Of a stretch of DNA of 64,000 nucleotides, positions 10,550-21,166 are shown in pieces. Below the pieces are notes generated by a model that was given only the letters and a program-made list of their open reading frames with translations, did not search any database and was not told the DNA's origin. The position numbers and the translations under genes are program-made. The stretch lies in assembly GCA_947462335.1 (NCBI GenBank), contig OX381714.1, forward strand, positions 34,744,025-34,808,024, written 5' to 3'. Position 1 is the stretch's first letter; each line of letters begins with the position of its first letter. The stretch comes from Harmothoe impar. Its lineage: Eukaryota; Annelida; Polychaeta; Phyllodocida; Polynoidae.

Positions 10550-12303
10550 TACACTCCTTCTCGTGAAATCTATGGAAGATGATGGAAGGACCACCGACTA
10601 GATTTTCTTTGATCAGAGCGTGGAGGACGGCGTCGAACGGAGGGAACGTTGTGAACACAGCTTATAGGTTTTGGAAGAGGACCTGTAAAGTCAAACTGGC
10701 GAGAGAGATCTCGTCTTTCAACATGACAATGCTGCGATCTTGGAAAAAATTAGCGTGATTTTTTCAAAAGCTTCTATGAAAGGTTTGACGTCTTCGTTGT
10801 TGTAGTGGATCAAGTAATCTCTCATAGTTTGCATCTTCTTGTCGTACTAAACTTTCTGACATGTGGGGTAGTCGGATTTCGGCCATTTTGACGCCCGTCA
10901 GTTCGCTGTCAAAAGCCGATCTCGGTGGCAGGGTTCTGTTTACCAGTTTCTTGGTATACGTCATCCATTCGTAAGGAAAGCGACCTTTCTCTTCGTTTCT
11001 GGTGAAAGCTCGCAAATAATTCGCGTAGCTGTAACCAAGTGCCAAATAGTTGACTACTACGTCCAAGAAAACTGTGTGTAAACCGTCAAGTATTGATTGC
11101 TTGTCTTTATGACGCTAAATTGTTGGTTTCTTCGGTCTCCGGAGGCAAAGAACGAGTGAAGGCGTATTTTTGATCAGGTTCAAGTCGTAACGCTCCGTGT
11201 TGAAGCCCACGACTGGAGCTTGACGGATGTATCTCAGAAGCCGCTTCTTCAGTTGAAATAACGGTTGTCTGGTGTGAGCTGCAGCGAAGCCGCCTGGAGA
11301 AGGGGTGAATGTCGCTTCCTCCAGCAGGAGAGCTTCACCTATCGCCACATGTAACTTCGCTAACGTTGGTCGGTAAAGTTCTAGCACAGCTTTCTCGATG
11401 ACTTTGGCGTTCTCGTTTATGTGATTTTAAACTCGGTCTAACAAGGGGTCGGAATCTGTGTCGGATTCTCTGACGTACACCGACCCCTCCTACCCCGGAA
11501 AGTCGGATGCGACGCTAGCCGACAAAGGGACGTGATCCCACAGCAGGGACACGTGTTCGGTCGACGGTTCTCTGCACGGTCTGAAGAAAGCCTCGAAATC
11601 GAAGGTAATGTTGTAAGGGTAGATTCTGGAATGTCCGTCGGGAGGAAAAGTTTCACGTGTGGCAGCGGGACAGAACTGACGTAACAAATTTGAAGCGCGC
11701 TTGCTGGTGTTGTATAAGTGAAAGGAAATGTGGCGGAAGACGCAGAGGTTGTCCTTGTTGGGAAAATCTAACACACAGCTTCTCTTTCCAACTCGACCGT
11801 CCTGACTGTTCCTACCGCCTATGGGAAAACCCCCCGGTCCCATGTAAACGCAAATGTTCAAAATTAGTAGGAAAAAGAGCGCACCGCTTGGTGTCAGCGT
11901 CGCAAAGTTTCCGTACTTCCTCGCAAGCGACGGTGTTTTCCATCTTTGAGAGGAGCTCTTCCAAAGTTTCTGAATTAGTTATAGTAGGGAGCGGTTGTAA
12001 TGAGACTTGCGTTGTTCTGGGAGACGTGAAAGTAGCGCAGTATGCTCTTGTCTTCTCTGTGTTGTAACAGTAAGCCTACCGAGAAACCCACTTTTTTATC
12101 ATTGTGTGAAGCGGATTGCGACGCATAGTATCTACAGCGTCACTCAACTCGCCGGTTGGTAGTTTGACGTTTGCTCTCGTACGTATTGCAGGCCAATTCG
12201 CCGTGAACGTTTCCTCACCGTTCGGTACAGCGCATGTACGTGGAGGGATAGTCACCTCGTCCAGAGATTCGCGTCGACAGGTGATCTTTTCAGCAATCGA
12301 CAT
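10550..12303 (-). pseudogene. Protein-primed DNA polymerase B, N-terminal and exonuclease part
   Basis: Colinear fragments on the minus strand, in order: an N-terminal piece (12303-12076) with FTANWPAIRTRANV; NKDNLCVFRHISFH (about 11750); exonuclease motif I in ITFDFEAFF (about 11600) with HVPLSASVAS; exonuclease motif II in PVVGFNTERYDLNLI (about 11190); KGRFPYEWM (about 10970); and VGGPSIIFHR (about 10575), where the palm should begin. Family and order fit Polinton polymerase B, which replicates the element by protein priming. Stops and frame changes occur near 12075, 11860, 11480-11410, 11100 and 10760. The catalytic motifs of the palm do not follow. This copy is dead. Confidence 0.8.
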
Positions 12304-12582
12304 CGCCGCATAGAGGGCAAAACTTAGGTATTGTTCTTCATTTTTCTATGGGTCACTCGTGATTGTACGGTGTTTTAAAAATTTTGAAACACTTTTCGCA
12401 AACGTCCTGCGTCATGTTTTTCTTTTTTTGTTTTTTCACTTATTTACCAATTATTAAAAAAAAAAAAACGTTATTTATCACTTCGAATACTAGACGCCTC
12501 TTACCACACGATACTATTAGCATAGTGAAAGGTGACTGTAGTCTAGGATCGAATTCAACAGATGTCCATCTTACTGCAGGGA

Positions 12583-14824
12583 TCAGACGAGAGTGGTCAA
12601 CACTGGAGTGTCACAGCTCACTTTTATGTCTTTGGGTACAGCTGCATACAACCCTTGAACATACATTGCGACGTCGCCGCGACCCATGTCGTCTTGCAAC
12701 ACTTTCATCAGAGCCATAGGCTCAGACGTCTCGTTGTACTTCCAAGCTCTCAGCACTTCATAGACAGGGTTCTTCACAGTCCTGTCAGAAGGCACAGGTT
12801 GAGAGATGAAAGCTACTTCATGAGAAGTCAACCCTAAGTAGATCCCTATGGTCTTCCAGTCTCTAGGGCAGAGCTCAGCTAAAAGAGAGAAATATTTCTG
12901 CACTTTCCACTCCATGTCTCCACTCTCTAAGCCATCCCACATGTCATGCTTGTCCATGTACTCACGTGAGAATTTGATGAGGTCCATACGGTAAGATTCT
13001 TCCAAGGCGGCGGCTACCCAGTAAACACCCTACGTAGTTCCAACGTAGCTCAGAGGTTTCTCTAGGTAGATATCCAACCAAAAGGTTGGAGATTGGTAAT
13101 TTTGGAAGGTTTGTAGACGTCAAAACGTTAAGGTTTATTTACGTTCAACAGATGTAGACGTCTGATTTACGTTGATCTACCTCATTCAGACGTAAAAATT
13201 CTACGTAGATCTACGTTAAAAGACGTAACTTTTCAACTTCAATTGGGTAGATGACTTTTCCGTGTCACACTAGGTGGCAGCACTATCAATTATGGAGAGT
13301 ATATTACAGCTCCTTAACAAGTCTACCACATTCAAGCAGTAAATTCTCATTAATTGTGAATTCAATATCATGCAAATAAACCACATTCAATAGAATATTT
13401 ATATATAAAGGACAGGTGATTAAAGTATTGTGCATGAATAGGTGCATTGAGGCACTTTACTGTGAGGACACCACATTGGTGGTAATGGAAGAAATACAAA
13501 GCCTCTCTGCAACCAAAACTATTCAACAGATCTATACTGTCAGGCTGTTCAATTAAACTACAATAATATACTATGTAGAATGAGATGAGATTGAAAATTA
13601 TAGTAGTTACTTTGTATGAATATTGAATTCTATTGAGCTACGTAAATCAGACCTGCAGGTTTAAGATTGGTAAATAAACCTTAACGTTTTGACGTTGAGA
13701 AACCTACTAAAATTACGTAGTTCAGACCAAAATTCAACGTAGATTTACGTCTGACCAACGTCGTTGTGTTTACTGGGTAGGTCCTTCCACCTAGTAGTAC
13801 AACTTTTCTGGTACCAAGTAGTGAACATTTCTCTAGCTTGAGTTATGACACTTGTCTCACAACTGAGATATCCCATATCCTTCAAGTTCACTTCAAGGTA
13901 TGAACCTAACCGTATGTAATCTGATGTTGGCAACTTACTACTTATTTTCAGTAGCATAGCGTCTGACAAGTATCCTAACGGCTCTGCTTTGAAGTATGAT
14001 GATACAGGTACTACTGCAGCAGAACCAATATCCGACGACTCGTTGTCGGAACAGGGCAACCACACAACTTCGTAAGGTGGTGGTGAGGGCAGTCGCCACG
14101 GACCGGACGCGCTACCAGTGGAAATGAGGTCGAAAAACGGACTGTGCGCCCGTAGTCCTTCGGGTTCCTCGTACGCCTCGTCGTCAGCGTCGTTCTCTGT
14201 CTCACCCTGTTGCTTTAGGGCATGTATGCCTACTACGCGCTGCTGGGGCTGAGTGTCCGAATAGCTGTAAGTCTCAGCGCGAGCGGCGTTGATGGCGTCG
14301 GTTGATGTAGCGGTGGAGAGGTTCTGTGCAACGTGCTGCGTGTCAGTACTAGTAGCGGCAGTCGCAGCAAGAGGTGTAGCAGCAGCAGCAGCAGCAGCAG
14401 GCGCAGCGCTAGCAGGTGCAGCAGTAGCAGGCGCAGCAGTAGCAGGCACAGCAGCAGCAGGCGCAGCAGCCTCAGCAGGCGCAGCAGTAGCAGGCGCAGC
14501 AGTAGCAGGCGCAGCAGCAGCACTAGCAGCACGAGGATCACCAGCAGCCGCAGCAGGCGCAGCAGTAGCAGCAGCAGCGTGCTTAGCAGCAACAACCGTC
14601 GCGAATGTAACAACGTCGCTACCACGACGACTACTACTACCACTACTACTGCTGCGTGCGCTCGCTACAGCGAGAGGGTGATAAGACCAAGCGGTTGCGG
14701 CGGTAGTCTCAATTTCAGTAGCAAGAGGAGACGCTGACGCTAAACGATCACCGTTCTGCGTACTCTTCTTGTTCTTGAACTCGATTAGATCCTTGGACGA
14801 CACTAGTTGTTGTGTTTTGCTCAT
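12583..14824 (-). pseudogene. Tandem death-domain protein, cargo gene, split by an insertion
   Basis: The gene starts at ATG 14824 in a good context (CACCACC before it); a TATATAAG box lies at 14883-14890. The first half (14824-13780, about 348 codons) has a Ser/Thr/Ala-rich N-terminus, an Ala-rich tract encoded by a GCAGCAGTA/GCAGGC repeat, an acidic-proline linker and the start of a death-fold domain (SDAMLLKISSKLP, AREMFTTWYQKS). A 761-bp element flanked by TA (13017-13777) then interrupts it. The second half (13014-12583) carries the rest of domain 1 and a full second death domain (LCPRDWKTIGIYLGLTSHEV, NPVYEVLRAWKY, GRGDVAMYVQGL). The two halves are in compatible frames with no other lesion. 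No catalytic or receptor domain is visible. In animals such domains act as adaptors in apoptosis and NF-kB signalling. Confidence 0.75.
13017..13777. mobile_element. 761-bp TA-flanked non-autonomous DNA element
   Basis: The ends CCCAGTAAACAC / GTGTTTACTGGG are perfect inverted repeats and are flanked by TA on both sides (13015-13016, 13778-13779). Subterminal inverted segments share AAAACGTTAAGGTTTATTTAC, and the interior is rich in ACGTAGA/TCTACGT words. There is no coding frame. A TA target suggests mobilisation by a Tc1/mariner-superfamily transposase. It interrupts the death-domain gene. Confidence 0.85.
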
Positions 14825-14882
14825 GGTGGTGACTGTAGAGAGCAGCAAAAGACTGAGTGAGTGAATGGGTGTTTCCAGCCCC

Positions 14883-14890
14883 CTTATATA
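14883..14890 (-). promoter_or_regulatory. TATA box of the death-domain gene
   Basis: TATATAAG on the minus strand, 60 bases upstream of the ATG at 14824, leaving room for a short 5' leader. The element TIRs and the tandem repeats at 14920-15290 lie further upstream. Confidence 0.6.
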
Positions 14891-14919
14891 CTCCTTCTCG
14901 CTTCTAGAGCTAAGCTACT

Positions 14920-15290
14920 TACGGCCCTGTTCAGCTGCCGCCGGCTGACCGGCGGCCATTCACAAAGAGAAACAAAAAGACATAAGGCATGACGTTTTCA
15001 GCTGGATCCCTTTCCCCCTCCCCTTTGAGAGATCGACTGACATGAGCTAAGCTACTTACTGCCTTGTTCAGCAATTCAACGTGCGTTAGCTGTATAAAGG
15101 ATTAAGCAGTTGCTGCCGCCGGCTGACCGGCGGACATTCACAAAGAGAAACAAAAGACATAAGTCATGACGTTTTCAGCTGGATCTCTTTCCCCCCTTTT
15201 TTGAGAGATCGACTGCCATGAGCGGGAGGTGTACCGACTGTGCTAATTCAACGCGCATAAGTTGTATAAAGGATTAAGCAGTCATGAGCT
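14920..15290. repeat. Tandem repeats of about 178 bp upstream of the death-domain gene
   Basis: Two near-complete units and a partial third. Shared words are GCTGCCGCCGGCTGACCGGC (containing a GC-rich near-palindrome), TTCACAAAGAGAAACAAA, CATGACGTTTTCAGCTGGAT and GCTGTATAAAGGATTAAGCAG. They lie directly upstream of the TATA box, so a promoter/enhancer role is plausible but inferred. Confidence 0.7.
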
Positions 15291-15864
15291 TAGAGTGTGT
15301 ATACAAAAAACTACAGGAGGCCTGTGGTGTGAAGCAGGACCCCCTAAGACGGGTGTGTCTGTCTGTGAGTAGAGTCGTGTGCATGTGGTGAGCGACTTAA
15401 GTGTAAAACAAAAAAAATCACCGCCTCCTGCCGTGGTGAGTAGACCGGCCGGCGGCGGCCGGCTAGTTCAATAGGGGTGACAGCTGACTAAGGCTGTGCA
15501 TGAAAATCCGATTTTCACCTGACCTCTGACGTTTGTTACAATGAATGCCAAAGGGGGAGAGAGTCGTCCTCAGGTAGGGGGTAGGAGGTAAGGCTATCGA
15601 TAAGGAAAAAACACCATTTTCAGCTGGCCTCCACAGATGGCGATGACATACCCCTCGTCATCTAAGCTCTTAAGAAGCTCTTAAGGAGCGGAGCGGCTGC
15701 TAGACAGCTGGGGTGCTGTTGGAAATAGGATTAAACTCCTTCTGTATAAAAGCTCTGATTTCTGTTGGAAAAAAACCATATCACCTCTGACCGCAGTAAC
15801 GTCTACTACCACCACCGCCAGCACCACCGCCGCCGCCACCGCCGCCGCCGCCAGTCACAGCTGA

Positions 15865-16539
15865 TCGCCTCATTAAAGCATGTGACGTCGTCACTTCTAG
15901 TCACATGCTTCATCAAGTCGCTTCCAGTCACGTGATCCTAAAGACCCTCACTTCCTAAACAAAAAAAAATGAAGAGACACGCTTCTTCCTCTCGAGAGGA
16001 AGAAGCGTGTCTCTTGATTGAAATCTTTTCTTTTCTTTTTTTCTTAAAAGAGACAAACGCCCCTTAGAGTGCCCCCCCACCCCCCTAGAGTGCCCCCCTC
16101 CCCCCTCCCCCCCTCCCCCCCACCCGCCCCATGCATCCTAAAAGCGCCCCCCTCCCCATGCATCTTAAAGGGGCCCCCCTCCCCCCCTCCCCTCCCCTCC
16201 CCTCCCCTCCCCTCCCCTCCCCTCCCCTCCCCTCCCCCCTTATACACTCTAAAGAACGCTTCTACCTAGTTCAATAAGTCACTTCCAGTCGCTCGTAAAA
16301 CAATAAAAATGAAAAAAAAAACTTATATCGTAGTGTTTTTTATTAGTTTACCGAAAAAAATAAGAGACTCGCCTCCTCCTCCTCCTTCTCCTCCTCCTCT
16401 CCTTCTCCTCCTCCTCCTCCTCTCCTTATCCTCCTCCTCCTCCTCCTCCTCCTCCAAAAAAAAAAAAAAAATATATATCACATTTTAAAGCGCGTGACCC
16501 CTTAAAGACGCTCATCTCTTCATTAAGTCGCGTGACGTC

Positions 16540-16570
<31 letters not shown>

Positions 16571-17022
16571 CTTCTTCTTCTTCTTCTTCTTCTTCTTCTT
16601 CTTCTTCTTCTTCTTCCGGTCACGTGATCAATCAGGTCACTTCCGGTCACGTGATCCTCAATGAGGTCACTCACTTCCGGTTGGCCATTAGGTCATGTGA
16701 TGTCACTTCCGGTCACGTGACTCATCAGGTCACTTCCGGTCACGTGATCCTAAATTAGGTCATATGACGTCACTTCCGGTCCCCTAAGTAGGTCATATGA
16801 CGTCACTTCCGGTCCATAAGTAGGTCATATGACGTCACTTCCGGTCACGTGACCAAATGGCGGCCTCTGATTGGCTAACTAGGTCACGTGACGTCACCAC
16901 TAATCCCCTAAGTAGGTCACTTCCGGTCACGTGACCAAATGGAGGCCTCTGATTGGCTGCATGTCGATTGAGTAATAAACAGTAGTTAACCATAGTCCCG
17001 TTCCGATACATACAATACTACT
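15865..17022. repeat. Right terminal inverted repeat of the Polinton-like element, expanded
   Basis: It is the inverted counterpart of 7034-7578. It has TGACGTCACTTCCGG composites near 16765, 16798 and 16838, many CACGTGA E-boxes and GATTGGCT boxes near 16868 and 16950. It is longer than the left copy because of simple-sequence expansions between 16030 and 16620. Two short inverted arms around TCGAGA (15970-16015) form a hairpin. Confidence 0.8.
16075..16620. repeat. Homopyrimidine repeats: CCCCTCC, CTC and TTC runs
   Basis: Plus strand: C-rich tract with (CCCCT)n near 16185-16240, (CTC)n near 16372-16455, an A run, then about 26 TTC triplets (16541-16617). Such homopurine-homopyrimidine tracts can form triplex or i-motif structures. 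They sit inside the right terminal repeat and have no counterpart on the left. Confidence 0.9.
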
Positions 17023-17028
17023 TACATA

Positions 17029-19807
17029 GCCCATGCATCACCCATACTCCAGCAATACATCCCCCATTCAACTTGTTCCCGTGATCACCATGTGCAGGCT
17101 GCCACCAGCAGCTCTCGTAAGATGGTGGTTCTGCTCTCGGAACGTATCTGTCCCACGTATCTTGTTACTGGTAAACTTCTGTCACAGGGAGTCTGGTACT
17201 AGCCTAAGCTAAAAATCACAAGAGCTTCCGTGGACAGAACTTTCATGGCCGTCCATACGGAGAAACCAGAATCATCGCTATAGCCTAAGTACAGTTTTCT
17301 TTCAGAGTGAATACAAGCCTATATTTAGTAGGGTAGACTATAGGTGAGGTGGGTATGATAGGCTGATGGAGTGGAACCTCCTGCTGATCTAACCACAGAG
17401 TTGCCTCGTGACAGACGCTCACCACAGTCAGGGTGCACGGTGTGGTGTCTGGAGGTGCGAGGCAACCTGCGGCGGTACACCTCCCCTTCATCTCACCACT
17501 CACATTCTTCACACCCTACGTACAGCAAACTCATTTGATATTCCTAAATTAGGTCTACATACTATCTGGTATCTCATAAAGTGTCGTCCCCACCTGCCTC
17601 GTCCTGGTGCATTAACGGTATGAATATGCAGCCCTGCATTCATGCATCATGGCAACAAATGGGCATATTAAATGCATTTAGGCACAATGCCCACTATGTA
17701 AGTCCTGACATTATGATCTTCCTGCTGTGACGTTATAGTTACTTTTCACTGGTGTTCAAGTCAATATTGACATGCAGTCTACTATCGAACAGCCTTTCAA
17801 GTTTGTTTAATACGGAAGCTTATGTCTAATATGCATGAGTCATTTGATGTGTGTTTGTTACAATGAACAATGTTGATTTCACTAAAGTTCACTTTAATTT
17901 TTCAACTGTGTAGTCCCCTACCCAGATTAAGTATTTAAATGAAGAATCTGCTAAAGTGTGAAATGAACTCTTTAAACCAAACTCAAATTAAATAGAGCCT
18001 ATCTCCCAATACCCGCATATCCCCTCAATTCCCCAAAGACAATAAAACACAATAAAGACCCATCATTGCCCGCCCCTTTCTGACCTGATAGACCCAAATC
18101 AGGCCCCAGCCGCGGTCACCAAGACGACTGTCTCCTTGCCGACAGGTCGCCATGGAGAGACAGGTGGGGCCGCCGTTTTGCTCTTTTTTCCTGCCCCTAA
18201 TCGGTGGGTTTTCATTAAGTTTGTTTCTATACAGATGGGCGAATGTCGGGGTGGGCGCGCGACTCGCACACGCTCCTGGGGACAATAAATCGCCGTCGTG
18301 CGCCAAGCGCGGTCATCTAATGACGTGTCGTCTGCCAAAAAGCTTCCACCGCCCGCCGAGAGGGGGTGCTCGTAGAGGGGGCTAAATCAAACAAACCTAA
18401 TGAGGGACAGAGTGAGGAGCATTGGGCACAAGTGGTGGACTTGACATTGGTAGAAATAGATGATGGATGGTGGGCGAATTGACTCCTTTAGCCGTTATAA
18501 GTTGAGCCCCCCTCACACTACTTCTTTAGGCTACTTCCTCCCTGACATAATGCCATATCCTACCATTCCTTGCTTTCTTGCTGGTTGCTTCTGCATGCGT
18601 TCTGATTTGTTTCTTTGGTTTCGTTTCCCTTCTTTGAGTCTTATTTCCCGCTTATTTCTCTTTTGGTTCTATCTCCCGGGTTCTATCTATATCGGATCCT
18701 TCTCTCCCGTAATCTTGTTATCCACCACATCCTATAAATCCTCCTGTTGTCGTAACTCCACCTAAACTGCATTATAGTTTAATACATTATACCCTCTGTC
18801 GTCGTGACGCAGGAATGCATCCCTGCCTACAGGCCAGACCGGCCAGGGCTGCATTCATGCACCATGCCTCCTTACAAAAGGTATTGCCGAGTATGACTGC
18901 ATTAACGCACCCACTATGCAGCCCTAACAGTACTAAAAGCGTTCCATCCTTCCTCCTCCGGATACGGGGGAGGAAGGATGCCGACGAGTTACCCCCGGCG
19001 TTGCATTGGTGCATCATATACACGACAAATGTTCCCATGAGGTAGCGAATGAGGCCTCATGAGGCATCATGCCGTCCTTAAAGGGTTAACTGCCGCCCAT
19101 ACAGCGGCGTCCGTCAGCACGTGGCTGACCCTTGACCTTGACAATAGCCGCGTTCATGACGTCATTGACCCGTGACGTACCTCCATCAGGTTCTCGTCAC
19201 GTCACGGCCCGCGCCCGGCGCGTGCGCACTGAGTTCATTTTGATGCGCCGCCTCGGCAAGGAGAACGTTCCACTCCGCACCGTCGCGACTTAGCACCGAG
19301 GCGCTCTTCTATTTTCGCTGCCAGGTCTTTAAAACCCAGGACAAACGCTTAAATATACGCGATCCTATTTCATAATACCCTAAGGATCATTTAAATACCC
19401 CTGTACCCCCGGCACTTAGCTATACAATCAAGACCGGCGCTCTTTCGGACCGGGCGCTTTGTCGCGATGGTACGGGGCAGTGTTTGAATGAGTGCAGGAG
19501 AATAATGTAAATGATTTTAACGTGGCGCATTTTAAAGAGGGTGTCTCCCTACCCCGGGCTCCCTACCCAAGTAATTGAATTGCTGTAAGAACTGCGTCTT
19601 CCCTCAATAGGGAAAGGAGATGCAACCACAACCTTTTGGACCATGTTTTCGACAACACTCTTTTTTCATTTTCTCTTTAATAATATATAAATTGGCAACC
19701 GTCTACCATTCCTTCTCTCCTCTCCTGCATGGAAGACCCAGGAGACTTCACTCTGGGCACTCTGCAGTTTGTGCAAGCCTACTTAAAGTTAACCTATTAA
19801 ACTGCTA

Positions 19808-19853
<46 letters not shown>

Positions 19854-20640
19854 CTTGTTAAATGACGCATGCAGACAGACAACCCTCAGGGAGGAGGGAC
19901 CCGGTGGAGGTGTCCGACTCAATTATAAGCCTTTACCCGTCCCATTCAGCCCTTATAATGAGCCAACACCCCAACTTTGTACTGGTGTGTTTTCGGTGCG
20001 ACACCTGAGACGCGCGACCAGCGTCTTGCCCGTCTGATCGCCTGCAGGGGCGGAATCTGAATGATTTAACCCGGGGGTTAACCCTTAAAGCGCAACATAC
20101 TGTATGGCTGTAAACCTTTAAGGCCGGCATCCGGGCGGCATATGGCGTACTTTATTGTTATAATGAGGAAACGCGCCAGGATTGCATTCATGCATGTATC
20201 ATGCCGCCCGTAAAGGGTTGATGCCCTCCTTAGGGCCATAGAGCACCAATGCAGTGGGTAAAGTGAGGACGAAGATGCCCCCTCAAAATGAACACACTTT
20301 GGTGTAATATGCTTTTCCTTCTCGGATAGGCTGGGATGGGTATATGGTATATTAGCAGGGGCGAATACAACCGGGAATACAACCCATGAATTTGGGAAAG
20401 GAGACGGGCGTGATACAGGTATGCACATGTACTACATGTATATACACTGAGGGTACATGTATTGGAAAAATATATATTGAAATGTGCAGCTCCCTCATTG
20501 GTAATTCCACCTCTGTGAGTAAATTAGATAGTTGTAAGAATCTATTGCTAGATAGATTAACCTGAACACATGTCGACTTTTCCATTGAAGGGGTAATAAT
20601 TGGTCATAACCAGAATCTCTCTCTGTCTCCCTGTCTGCCT
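17029..20640. other. No supported gene; small dispersed repeats and a GC-rich island
   Basis: Only short frames without domain features were seen (the longest, about 75 codons at 17285-17512 on the minus strand, is not convincing). Features present: copies of a dispersed family built on TGCATnnATGCA words and CCTTAAAGGGTT ends (17600-17690, 18790-19090, 20085-20240); a GC-rich stretch near 19100-19330 with a CRE (TGACGTCA) that could be a promoter; and a (TA)n run at 19812-19849. Confidence 0.4.
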
Positions 20641-20710
20641 GTTGTACATTTCACCACACCCGAGTGGGTTGGAGGGTAAGGCTTATCCATCCCCAGCCGA
20701 CCAAAAACGC

Positions 20711-20783
20711 TGCCCCGGGTGAGGCTCGAACTCACGGCCTTCAGATTATGAGACTGACGCGCTGCCTACTGCGCTACCGAGGC
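20711..20783 (-). tRNA. tRNA-Met (CAT), elongator type
   Basis: Minus strand, 73 nt including the discriminator A at 20711. It begins GCCTCGGTAGCGCAGTAGG. The anticodon loop reads CTCATAA, the T loop TTCGAGC, and the acceptor ends CCGGGGC-A. All stems pair, including the U-G pair at acceptor position 4 seen in animal tRNA-Met; the last anticodon-stem pair is the usual U-U. Box A (TAGCGCAGTAGG) and box B (GAGTTCGAGCC) are present. No intron. A TTTTT stretch 4-5 bases past the 3' end can serve as the Pol III terminator. A tRNA-derived SINE is an alternative, but the body is intact. Confidence 0.92.
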
Positions 20784-20994
20784 GGCTGGTGTAATGCACA
20801 TTTACTCCAGTAAATAAAAAACGAGTTTCGGCCAACAAGGCCTACCTGGTCCACCTCAACACCTGGAGGACGTGTTTACCTACATGTGACCAAAATAACA
20901 GAAGGTCTTCCAGGGCAGTTGTTCATGGGTTCAGCTTAAATACCTTCCCCAATTTGATAGTACCTATGCACAGTATACTCTTACAGCCTCTTAG

Positions 20995-21108
20995 TAGGGA
21001 CCTTTAGCAAACCTGACGTACCCAATTAAACGTAGATGTATCCTATACTTTTAGCACTACTATACGTCTGCGTTTGATGAGCTAAGTGGGATTTGCTAAA
21101 GGTCCCTA
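20995..21108. mobile_element. 114-bp MITE
   Basis: Inverted ends TAGGGACCTTTAGCAAA / TTTGCTAAAGGTCCCTA, with TTA/TTAG on both flanks. There is no coding potential. Confidence 0.8.
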
Positions 21109-21166
21109 ATTAGAGTCGGACGTAATAGTGATCAGGGCAACTGAATTCCCTGCCTCTCCTGTCTGT

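Larger units (their letters stand above)
7034..17022. mobile_element. Polinton/Maverick-type element, non-autonomous derivative
   Basis: The element begins AGTAGTATAGTATG at 7034 and ends in the complement, ...ACTACT, at 17022. It is flanked on both sides by TACATA (7028-7033 and 17023-17028). AG...CT ends plus a 6-bp target duplication are diagnostic of Polintons. The terminal inverted repeats are about 545 bp (7034-7578) on the left and about 1.15 kb (15865-17022) on the right, the latter swollen by simple repeats. All genes lie on the minus strand. Polymerase B is present only as fragments. No retroviral-type integrase, packaging ATPase, protease or capsid frame was found, so the copy is non-autonomous. 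Cargo is a death-domain gene and an orphan ORF. Confidence 0.85.

Noticed and set aside
10535..10560. CGAGAAGGAGTGTATA resembling the TATA region of the death-domain gene (14883-14903)
   Set aside because: On the minus strand it also reads as the end of the polymerase fragment (HEKE codons), so the similarity is probably chance and not a shared promoter.
14289..14737. Ala-rich and Ser-rich plus-strand frames and a Leu-rich minus-strand frame
   Set aside because: Shadows of the GCAGCAGTAGCAGGC tract that encodes the Ala-rich region of the death-domain protein in the correct minus-strand frame.
16044..16674. Gly-rich, Pro-rich and poly-Arg frames
   Set aside because: Translations of homopyrimidine simple repeats in the Polinton right end.
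17285..17512. 75-codon minus-strand frame with several cysteines, starting near an AG
   Set aside because: No flanking exons, no domain and a weak border; could be an exon of an unseen gene, but there is no support.
20640..20783. tRNA-derived SINE instead of a tRNA gene
   Set aside because: All stems, boxes and the discriminator are intact and a T run follows the 3' end; no second copy of the flanking sequence was seen in the window.
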